Assembly: GCA_030740295.1 (NCBI GenBank)
Contig: JASLXP010000436.1
Location: 1-13,618 of the forward strand
Length of the DNA stretch: 13,618 nucleotides
DNA from: Planctomycetota bacterium
Lineage (GTDB): Bacteria; Planctomycetota; PUPC01; JACPCR01
Direction: 5' to 3'
In this document: piece by piece, positions 7,720 through 13,618 of the stretch
How positions within the stretch are numbered: position 1 is the first letter of the stretch
Layout: the number at the start of each line of letters is the position of its first letter
Translations under genes and position numbers: made by a program
The notes under the pieces: model-generated
Databases searched by the model: none
What the model saw: the letters and a program-made list of their open reading frames with translations, nothing else
What the model was told of the DNA's origin: nothing

Positions 7720-7920
7720 TCACGCGGCATCGGTCTCGAAGACAATCTCACGGCGGACAGGGCGATGCAGTTCCAACCGGGCGCCCTCTGACATCCGTTC
7801 GATCAGGAATTCATCCACCATCGGCTCCAATCGACTACCGATCTGGACGACCTCGGCCGCGGCCCCGGCGTGAACGCAGAGACACAACAACGCGAGAAGA
7901 GCCCAGGTTTTTCCGCCCAT
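7720..7920 (-). pseudogene. Truncated remnant of a secreted glycosidase-like gene (N-terminal fragment)
   Basis: From the ATG at 7920 this gives 66 residues: a good signal peptide (MGGKTWALLALLCLCVHAGAAA) and then EPMVDEFLIERM and LELHRPVRREIVFETDA. From memory, this segment resembles the start of a family of large secreted beta-propeller, glycosidase-like proteins in planctomycetes and relatives, which read like (F/V)VDDFLI...L.LH.PV..E...DAPWEG and run on for hundreds of residues. Here the frame stops two codons after the Asp. In the +1 frame the sequence stays open for ~12 codons (PRDQWQDLVNK, stop at 7692-7694), which could be the original 3' end rejoined by an internal, frame-changing deletion; that is speculative. 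A GTG overlapping the upstream stop (8028) would add 36 residues before the signal peptide and is less likely. It sits 104 bases after the beta-helix gene. It could still be expressed as a short secreted peptide. Confidence 0.6.
7804..7828. repeat. 25-bp direct repeat, copy 1 (inside the remnant gene)
   Basis: The 25 bases beginning caggaattcatccaccatcg are identical to 11168-11192, in the same orientation 3.36 kb away. Extending three bases leftwards gives 27 of 28 matches. On the minus strand it encodes EPMVDEFL within the remnant gene. Confidence 0.9.
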
Positions 7921-8024
7921 GAGGACGAAGTTCCTATCATTCTGGTGATGCATGATCAGACGTATGAGTGGCGTGTTCATGTACGACGAAGCGATCCGAT
8001 ATTCTGACTCACTTCCGTTCTCGT

Positions 8025-11000
8025 TCACTTCGAGTCTCCTGAGCCGGCTGCATGCGCCCGAATTTGAGCGGGAAGGAGAGCGTCGTCTACCAACACCACT
8101 CCTGCAATCTTCCCGTTGAATAACCTGGGGTCAGGAGCATGCTCGCGACGGCCGATCCGCAGAGGGCGGTCGTTGACAAACGGTCCGAGCCCCGACAGGT
8201 CGTGCTCTTTCCCGCTGGCCTTTCCGTTGATGTAGGCCCGGGCGATGGTCTCCTTTTTGACGAAGGCCACGTGCACCCACCGGCCCTCGGGTACCGACCC
8301 CTCGCCGGTGGAGAAGAAGTTGTTTTTGATGCGCAGGCAGATGCTGTCTTGCTCGCCCGCCATTGGCCAGCCCAGAGACCACTGGTGCTGGCTGCCGAAC
8401 CCGTTGCCCTTCGACAGGATGATGCCTGTGCCTACCCGATGGACCCACACCATGATGGTGAAGTCGCCTGCGCCCAGGTTCAGGTCCCTTGGCGCCTCGG
8501 CGTAGGCCGTTTTGCCGTCGAGCCGCAACGCCGCTCCACCCAATGGGCCTCCATTGGGCTCTACGACCGCGGCGCCATGGACCCGAGCGTCGCCGCCACC
8601 ACCCGACGCGTCTTTCAGCCGGCCGTTGTAAATGCTCTTCAGTGGGTAGGAGACGATGACCCTGGGCTTGGCGAGTTCAATCGCCGTTCCCTCGGGCACC
8701 AGGTTGCGAGCTGAACTCAGGTCGCGCAGGCCGACGACTGAGAGTGCGTAGGTCGCGCCCGGCTTGGCCCCTTCCACCACGAGGTCAACGCACTCGGGCG
8801 TGAGCGTTTTCACGGCTTTCACGGTCAATTCCGGGGTAAAGCGGTAATGCCTGGTCTTCAGCGCCGACGCGGGCTCGACGGCCTCGGAAAAAGCCACTCG
8901 CACACGTTCGCCGTCCGGCGACAGGCGCGCACCTGTTGGCCTGGGAGGCACGAGGTCAGCAGGTGTCTCCACTACGAGTTCTTGGGACCGTGGGCTGGGC
9001 TTCCGGAAATCCTCGACACGAGCCGACACGCGATATCGATAGGTGGTCCGCTCGGACAGGCCGTGATCGATGAAGCGCAGCTTCCGCGTGTCGCTTATTT
9101 TCTTGCCATCGCGATAGATTGCGAAGACCGGCTCCACTTCGGGCTTGTGGGACGGAGGCTTCCACTCCAGTGAGACAGTGTCGTAGGCGTTGGCCGTGGC
9201 CTTGACGCTGTGAGGCGCGGCCAGCGGCTTGGGGAGGGGGGACGGGTGGCCGTACTCAGCGGGGAACTCGTGGGTCAACCCGATGTTCTCGTAGTCCATC
9301 AGATCCGTACGGAAACCTGCCTTCCAGCTTACGTTTTCGGTCTGGGCCGAGGCCGCGTTTTCAGGGCGGTGGCTGCGAATCTGGCGGCCCTGGCAGCGAA
9401 GGATGTGCATATTGCGGAAGATCTGATGCATAGACATCTTGGGCCAGTCGAGGAAGATGCCGTCCGGCGCGATGTCCTTCATGGACGGGATGGCCTGGCA
9501 GCCCGCCACGGTAATCTGCTCGAACGTGTTGATCGCGTCGCCATCGGGATTGTTAAGATTGGCGCAGTGGAGAGCGCCCATGTCGCCGCTGTCCTGGCCG
9601 CAGCGAACGACGCGCAGATGATGGAAGTGGTTGCCCTTGGCCGAGGGCATGTTGACCGAGACCGGCGGGCCAAACTGCGCCCCGGTGTTGCCGCGCACGG
9701 TGACTGCGTAGCGCACGGAGTCGTACAGCTCGCAGTGGCTGACCTCGTTGTGGCTGACGTTGAAGACGTTCACGCAGGCCGCATAACAGTGGATTTCGCC
9801 AATGTCGTGAATACGGCAGTTGTAAACTCGGTTGCGCTCGCATCGGTCCCGGGCGGCGCCCGACTCGTCAGGGATCGAGAAACGGTTGCTCAGGGTGACG
9901 CCGTTAACACCCATGTGCTCGATCCAGCAGTCCGATACGAGGTTGTCGGTATTGTGGCCGATCAGCATGATGCCGCTGCGTCCGCCATTGCGCAGGTGGC
10001 AGCGCTTGATCTCGACGCGGCGGGTATTGTTCATCCAGATCAGAGCACCATCCGTTCGCCCGTACTGCATCCCCCACCAGCCCTTCGGGAATCCGTCCGT
10101 CTCTTCCAGTGCGAGTCCATCGATCATGAGGTTCTCGGCGCAGGCATCGCGAGACTTGCCCCGGATCTGGATCAGTCGGGTCACCACGGGTGCGGAGATT
10201 TCGAGGGTATCGGGATGGCCGTCGCTCAAGGGGTGGTAATAGAGGGTGTGTGCGGCCTGGTCCACATAGAACTCGCCGGGAGCGTCGAGGAGGCCGAGTT
10301 CGTCCTCATAGAAGTAGCGGGCGCGCTTTCCCACGCCCCGCCAGATGCGACCGGAGATGAGGACCCGGCGCTTCTCGGTTTGGAAAGACTGGACTGAGTG
10401 AATGGTGCGCATCCAGTTGCATTTGCCCACGGCGAAGAGCGCTATCTTCATCGTGATCACCTGGGTGACCGGTGGAGCATCCTCGGGCCGATAGGTGAGC
10501 CAGCCGGACTTCTCCCCATCCTTGGGAGCCGCGCTTCCATCCACGCTCACGAGGTAGCGTCCTCGAGCGGCGGGCATTCGGGCGTGGTGCTGGTAGTTGG
10601 GAAATCGAGCCTTCCATGCGCGTTTGCCAGCTTCATAGAGGGTGTGGAAGGTCATCCCCTCGGGCAAGGCGATCTTCCAGATGCCGTCGCGGTGCGGCTC
10701 CCAACCAGTGAGGGGTACGCTTCCGAGAAGTCTCGCCTTGCCCAGGCCGCCGGCGCTGCGATAGATCACGCGATGGCCATTGCGGCCGGAGTCGGCGTCG
10801 GTGAGTTCCAGTGTCTTATCGAGGCGATACGTGCCCGGCGCGAGGGAGACGACGATGTCGCCGTCCATCGCTCCCACGGCACCGCGCATGGCGACCTGGG
10901 CGCGGTGCACCGTCCGGAAGGGCGCTTCGCCGGTGCCCGGAGAGTCATCGCTGCCGGTCGGACTCACGTAGAACGTCCGTTCCGCTCCCGGGCATACCTG

Positions 11001-11054
11001 CATGAGCAGGCAGAGGAGTAACAACGTGTTCGTTATGGCGTCTCGTCCGTTCAT
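8025..11054 (-). CDS. Secreted right-handed parallel beta-helix protein with FN3 and LamG domains
   Basis: A 1009-residue protein. Residues 1-24 are a signal peptide with likely cleavage after CPGA. TFYVSPTGSDDSPGTGEAPFRT (from ~27) is the usual opening of DUF1565/parallel beta-helix proteins. The coil repeats are clearest at ~308-465 (LMIDGLAL, VEIKRCHLRNGG, NLVSDCWIEHMG, NRVYNCRIHDIG, NEVSHCELYDS). Residues ~613-697 form a fibronectin type III domain (VSLEWKPP, TTYRYRVSA). ~703-795 looks like a bacterial Ig-like SbsA-type module (VRVAFSEAVEPAS). ~800-1003 is a LamG/concanavalin-like domain (LDGKTAYAEAP, GDFTIMVWVHR, GRWVHVAFVKK). The beta-helix is the fold of pectate lyases and several glycosidases; FN3 and LamG parts usually bind or space. 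I see no motif that fixes lyase versus hydrolase. AAGGA lies six bases before the ATG. The stop overlaps the GTG of the longer version of the remnant frame. Confidence 0.88.
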   Translation of the reverse strand: MNGRDAITNTLLLLCLLMQVCPGAERTFYVSPTGSDDSPGTGEAPFRTVHRAQVAMRGAVGAMDGDIVVSLAPGTYRLDKTLELTDADSGRNGHRVIYRSAGGLGKARLLGSVPLTGWEPHRDGIWKIALPEGMTFHTLYEAGKRAWKARFPNYQHHARMPAARGRYLVSVDGSAAPKDGEKSGWLTYRPEDAPPVTQVITMKIALFAVGKCNWMRTIHSVQSFQTEKRRVLISGRIWRGVGKRARYFYEDELGLLDAPGEFYVDQAAHTLYYHPLSDGHPDTLEISAPVVTRLIQIRGKSRDACAENLMIDGLALEETDGFPKGWWGMQYGRTDGALIWMNNTRRVEIKRCHLRNGGRSGIMLIGHNTDNLVSDCWIEHMGVNGVTLSNRFSIPDESGAARDRCERNRVYNCRIHDIGEIHCYAACVNVFNVSHNEVSHCELYDSVRYAVTVRGNTGAQFGPPVSVNMPSAKGNHFHHLRVVRCGQDSGDMGALHCANLNNPDGDAINTFEQITVAGCQAIPSMKDIAPDGIFLDWPKMSMHQIFRNMHILRCQGRQIRSHRPENAASAQTENVSWKAGFRTDLMDYENIGLTHEFPAEYGHPSPLPKPLAAPHSVKATANAYDTVSLEWKPPSHKPEVEPVFAIYRDGKKISDTRKLRFIDHGLSERTTYRYRVSARVEDFRKPSPRSQELVVETPADLVPPRPTGARLSPDGERVRVAFSEAVEPASALKTRHYRFTPELTVKAVKTLTPECVDLVVEGAKPGATYALSVVGLRDLSSARNLVPEGTAIELAKPRVIVSYPLKSIYNGRLKDASGGGGDARVHGAAVVEPNGGPLGGAALRLDGKTAYAEAPRDLNLGAGDFTIMVWVHRVGTGIILSKGNGFGSQHQWSLGWPMAGEQDSICLRIKNNFFSTGEGSVPEGRWVHVAFVKKETIARAYINGKASGKEHDLSGLGPFVNDRPLRIGRREHAPDPRLFNGKIAGVVLVDDALLPAQIRAHAAGSGDSK

Positions 11055-11060
11055 GGCGTT

Positions 11061-11065
11061 TCCTT
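11061..11065 (-). promoter_or_regulatory. Ribosome binding site of the beta-helix gene
   Basis: AAGGA (minus strand) is six bases ahead of the ATG at 11054-11052 and confirms that start. The 142-base gap upstream holds the repeat copy and gene fragment listed separately; no clear promoter was seen in it. Confidence 0.6.
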
Positions 11066-11104
11066 CATTTGCCGTCTGGCTGAACAGTCCAAATCGTAGC
11101 TGTC

Positions 11105-11191
11105 TCAGTCGCCGTGACAGGCGGCGAGTTGACGGTCCGCGTAGTCCGATCGTTCCGCGGCACTGACCAGGAATTCATCCACCATCGGCTC
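11105..11191 (-). pseudogene. Possible second scrap of the EPMVDEFL-type gene
   Basis: The minus-strand frame reads EPMVDEFLVS and stays open for 28 codons, to TGA at 11105-11107. Only the first eight residues match the remnant at 7720-7920; what follows (AAERSDYADRQL) does not. There is no upstream signal peptide, because the SGNH stop codon lies five bases before. It may be a relic left by rearrangement, or non-coding sequence carrying a copied 25-mer. Confidence 0.3.
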
Positions 11192-11192
11192 C
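11168..11192. repeat. 25-bp direct repeat, copy 2 (between SGNH and beta-helix genes)
   Basis: Identical over 25 bases to 7804-7828 in the same orientation. It begins four bases from the stop codon of the SGNH hydrolase gene (11197-11199). Together the two copies bracket the whole beta-helix gene. Confidence 0.9.
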
Positions 11193-11196
11193 CCAG

Positions 11197-12471
11197 CTAT
11201 TGTTTCTTTGCGCCCCATGCCTTGTGCTGTTGCCCTATCCATTTCGAAATGATGTTCTCGGCGGAGGGGTCGTCCCCCGCTGCACGCTCGATGAAGCCGA
11301 TGTCCTTGCCTACGATCACACGCCGTGCGAGCGTGGCCCGCTCCCTTTCTGTTTCAGAGGCAAGCGGCCCCGTCACCGACGGCAGCACTGCGATGACATC
11401 CCAGTGCCTCCCGGCAAATGGCAGACTCCAGTTCAGGACCCAATTGTATGACCGAATGAAAGCCTCGTCGTTTTTGGCTTTTGCACCAGCAGGTACGGCG
11501 GCAACAACAAGGTTCGGTCTCTTCTTCTTGCCCCACTGAATGTTCATTTTGGACCACCGGTCGAGGTCCCGGAGCGACTTCCCTTCCACCGGCCAGACGG
11601 TGACATCAAAGGCGGCCTTCGGGAAGAGCTTCCTGAGAGAGTCGGAAAAGATCCGATCATAAGGAGGCATGGCAATAATGTTCACCGGCTTGCCACGAGC
11701 GAGGAGATCGAATGTAAAGGTCAGACCGGGCAAGGGGGGCGGAACGTCCCCGAGCTTTACGGGCTTCCCTGAGATGGTCTCGGCCATGATCTCGGCAAAC
11801 AGCTTGTGACCGTTCATAGACGGGTGGATGGTCTCGCTCATCAGCAGCTTCCACTCAACCGGTCTGGCGGCGCGAAGTTTTTCATAGGCGCGATAGCAAT
11901 CAGCCAACGGCACGGACAGATCCCTGGCCACATCACGTGCCGCCTGGGCGTGTGCCTCCAATTGATCTTTCGGACGGCGCGAGGACTCCCAGTAGATCGA
12001 GTTTGGAGTACAGAGGATCACCGCCGCGCCTGCCGACCGGCACCGCTTCAGAATCTTTCTCAGGTTGTCAGCAAAGACCTGGGGACGGCGTCCCGCGCAG
12101 TCGTTCATACCGAACATCACGACGACCAGATGCGGCTTGCGTTGGATCACGTCATTCTCGATCCGCTTCAAGCCGGCTGCCGTGGTGTTGCCACTGATGC
12201 CCGCGTTAAACATCTGCATTTTCGCCTTCGGATAGAGCTTCTGCAGCGCAATACCCAGCATGTCACACCAGGCCCGCTGCCCGCCAGTGTGGTAATAAGC
12301 CCCCGTGATACTGTCGCCGAAGCAGACTATCCGGACCTTCTCCTTCCCCGCGGCGAGCATGCTGGGAAGAGCATCCACGGACAACCCCTCTCCGGCTGCC
12401 GAAGGGCTCGGACCTGGCAGCAATCCGAATGCAATAGCTGCCAGAGGAATGAATTCAGAATGGCTTTTCAT
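11197..12471 (-). CDS. Secreted SGNH/GDSL hydrolase with a second uncharacterised half
   Basis: A 424-residue protein with a weak but plausible signal peptide (MKSHSEF, hydrophobic stretch, cleavage near PSAA|GEG). The first half is an SGNH hydrolase: FGDSIT gives nucleophile S54 (block I), GISGN gives G94 (block II), GMND gives N123 (block III), and SETIHPSMNGH gives H216 (block V). In most relatives the residue three before this His is Asp; here it is Glu213. The family removes acyl groups, often acetyl, from carbohydrates. Residues ~245-424 are unusual for a single-domain member. They begin with a new strand-like segment (KPVNIIAMPP) and contain LVVAAVPAG and WDVIAVLPS, which could be a second SGNH/Rossmann-like domain without an obvious GDS triad; this is inferred from pattern only. 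Upstream is a 195-base gap with a palindromic repeat; downstream the 25-bp repeat lies four bases past the stop. Confidence 0.85.
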   Translation of the reverse strand: MKSHSEFIPLAAIAFGLLPGPSPSAAGEGLSVDALPSMLAAGKEKVRIVCFGDSITGAYYHTGGQRAWCDMLGIALQKLYPKAKMQMFNAGISGNTTAAGLKRIENDVIQRKPHLVVVMFGMNDCAGRRPQVFADNLRKILKRCRSAGAAVILCTPNSIYWESSRRPKDQLEAHAQAARDVARDLSVPLADCYRAYEKLRAARPVEWKLLMSETIHPSMNGHKLFAEIMAETISGKPVKLGDVPPPLPGLTFTFDLLARGKPVNIIAMPPYDRIFSDSLRKLFPKAAFDVTVWPVEGKSLRDLDRWSKMNIQWGKKKRPNLVVAAVPAGAKAKNDEAFIRSYNWVLNWSLPFAGRHWDVIAVLPSVTGPLASETERERATLARRVIVGKDIGFIERAAGDDPSAENIISKWIGQQHKAWGAKKQ

Positions 12472-12592
12472 TTTGCGTTACCTGCCCTTCATCATCTGTC
12501 TCACAACTTTTCAGGCATTTGGGCCCGTGCGGCAAGGTCCGGGATTCGAGTGACGATGCCTTCCTCAGCATCTTATTCGGAAGGTATTGTGG

Positions 12593-12640
12593 GGCAGGCA
12601 TCCTTGCCTGCCAACTCACAGACAGGGATGCCTGCGCCAC
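12593..12640. repeat. Palindromic repeat element, same family as 733-752
   Basis: ggcaggca (12593-12600) and tgcctgcc (12605-12612) pair perfectly around a tcct loop. A third related segment, ggatgcctgcgccac (12626-12640), is a near-perfect reverse complement of the sequence around 12589-12603 (tgtggggcaggcatcc), so alternative hairpins can form. It lies in the 195-base gap (12472-12666) between the SGNH gene and the partial gene at the right edge. The remainder of that gap shows no feature I can support. Confidence 0.8.
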
Positions 12641-12666
12641 GATAGACTCCGAAACGTGCACTTCGC

Positions 12667-13618
12667 TCACTTCTTAAAGGTCTTCGCGTATGCCTTCCAG
12701 GTCTCTTTGGCGAAATCGGCGTTGTCCGTGCCTGGCCCCCACAGGAACACGCGCCGCTCAGTCGTGCCGGGGCTTCCGAGACCAACCTGACCGCGGTGGG
12801 CGCCGCTGTCCCACCAGGTGAATCCTTCGGCAGGAGTGAGTGCAAAGCAGGCGCTCCGATACTTGGGACTGAACGCGGCAAACCACTGGGGTCGGCCCTT
12901 GAAGCCGAAATCTTCGCCGTTGCCCGTACCATCCATGACCGCCTGCCCGCCTCCTTCCTTCACGGCAGTGCCATCCACGGCGTACAGAGTGCGCGTCAGG
13001 AGAGACCGGCGCGGCTCGCAGGTGGAGACCACCTCGAACCGATCCGCGTAGAATAAGAAGCGACGAGTGAGCTTGTGTCCGCCTTGCAGCGTTTTCGCCA
13101 TGCGGAAGACCGCGCGCACCGGGCCATTCGCCTCCAGGGCAAAATCAGTGAGCTCGCCCGGCTCGGAAGACCAGCCCGTCTCCTTCGAAGATTCGATGAT
13201 GGAGGACACGACCACCAGTTCGCTGCCGTCGGGCTGGTGAACTGCGATGTCGGTCAGCGTTCCCTGGGACAACGTGAGGGAGTAGGTGCCGAACACCAAC
13301 CGGGAGCCATCCTCAGACACCGTAAACTTAGAGAGGGGCGGATAGACACCGCCCTCCTTTCCCTTCGGCATCGCCAGCAATTGGGCCTGCGTGTTTCCGG
13401 CCGGCAACCCGGCAGGCAACACGAACACCAAACGGCCCTGCGCTCCTTCTCCTTTCTCAAACTGCGCTGGAGTGGAAACACCGCCCGTGAACAGGACGCG
13501 CAAGTTGGCCGGATCGGCCTCGGCAGGGAGTTGAAACGCCAGCTCAATTGCCATGCCTTTGGCATTGCCGCCGGGCACATGGAGCTCGAGAGCCTTTCGG
13601 ATGGGGAACACCGAAGCA
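12667..13618 (-). CDS. Beta-rich protein, C-terminal part (5' end outside window), function unknown
   Basis: The frame runs off the right edge. A GTG at 13611 is the first possible start inside the window, but the frame is open before it and there is no signal peptide, so the gene is probably truncated here. About 317 residues are visible and end in AKTFKK. They are rich in alternating beta strands (LTRRFLFYADRFEVVSTCEPRR, FRMAKTLQGGH, TEFRVFLWG-like turns) and many aromatics, with FTWWDSGAHRGQVGLG near the end. This recalls the galactose-mutarotase-like or super-beta-sandwich domains attached to polysaccharide lyases and glycosidases of PVC bacteria, but I do not recognise a specific family and no catalytic motif is visible. 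Its position at the head of the visible minus-strand cluster suggests a role in the same polysaccharide pathway, perhaps separated from the next gene by the palindrome. Confidence 0.6.
   Translation of the reverse strand, partial: ASVFPIRKALELHVPGGNAKGMAIELAFQLPAEADPANLRVLFTGGVSTPAQFEKGEGAQGRLVFVLPAGLPAGNTQAQLLAMPKGKEGGVYPPLSKFTVSEDGSRLVFGTYSLTLSQGTLTDIAVHQPDGSELVVVSSIIESSKETGWSSEPGELTDFALEANGPVRAVFRMAKTLQGGHKLTRRFLFYADRFEVVSTCEPRRSLLTRTLYAVDGTAVKEGGGQAVMDGTGNGEDFGFKGRPQWFAAFSPKYRSACFALTPAEGFTWWDSGAHRGQVGLGSPGTTERRVFLWGPGTDNADFAKETWKAYAKTFKK

Noticed and set aside
9210..10397. 395-residue plus-strand frame opposite the beta-helix gene
   Set aside because: Shadow frame; the minus strand clearly encodes beta-helix repeats.
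12590..12625. Possible promoter (TTGGCA and ACAATA on the minus strand, 18-base spacing) upstream of the SGNH gene
   Set aside because: It falls inside the palindromic repeat, whose sequence is explained by pairing, and neither hexamer is a strong match.
12455..12670. 71-residue minus-strand frame across the palindromic gap
   Set aside because: It translates the palindromic repeat and overlaps the SGNH start region; no family features.

Overview
The window is about 13.6 kb of GC-rich bacterial DNA. Every recognisable gene encodes an enzyme, or an enzyme-like secreted protein, for breaking down complex polysaccharides. The mix is typical of PVC-type bacteria (Planctomycetota, Lentisphaerota, Kiritimatiellota, Verrucomicrobiota) or close relatives: DUF4838 proteins, a heparinase II/III-like protein, a CxPxR sulfatase, a right-handed beta-helix protein with a LamG tail, and an SGNH esterase. 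That placement is inferred from gene content; there is no rRNA or other phylogenetic marker here. No tRNA, CRISPR array, transposase, transporter or regulator was found.

Layout. The first ~3.4 kb is on the plus strand and holds two diverged paralogues of a DUF4838 protein with a C-terminal galactose-binding-like beta-sandwich. The first is only a C-terminal end cut by the window edge; the second is complete. Between them is a 382-base spacer packed with four hairpin palindromes. From ~3.48 kb to the right edge every gene is on the minus strand, convergent with the DUF4838 pair. In transcription order: the end of a beta-rich protein (cut by the right edge), an SGNH hydrolase with an extra C-terminal half, a 1009-residue beta-helix/FN3/LamG protein, a short remnant of a sugar-hydrolase-like gene, a sulfatase and a heparinase II/III-like protein. 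Sulfatase and heparinase-like gene are 19 bases apart and very likely co-transcribed; the other gaps are 100-200 bases.

Working together. Inference: the minus-strand genes form a saccharolytic cluster for a sulfated and esterified, uronate-containing polysaccharide (algal, mucin or glycosaminoglycan type). The sulfatase would remove sulfate, the SGNH enzyme acyl groups, and the heparinase-like and beta-helix proteins would cleave or bind the chain. The substrate cannot be read from sequence.

The least ordinary features are the palindrome cluster and its related copy near 12.6 kb, the gene remnant at 7.7-7.9 kb, a 25-base exact direct repeat coding for the same EPMVDEFL core in that remnant and again 3.36 kb away, and unusual residues at expected active-site positions in the heparinase-like and SGNH proteins. 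I see a plausible carbohydrate locus with signs of rearrangement, not a clear new defence or mobile system.
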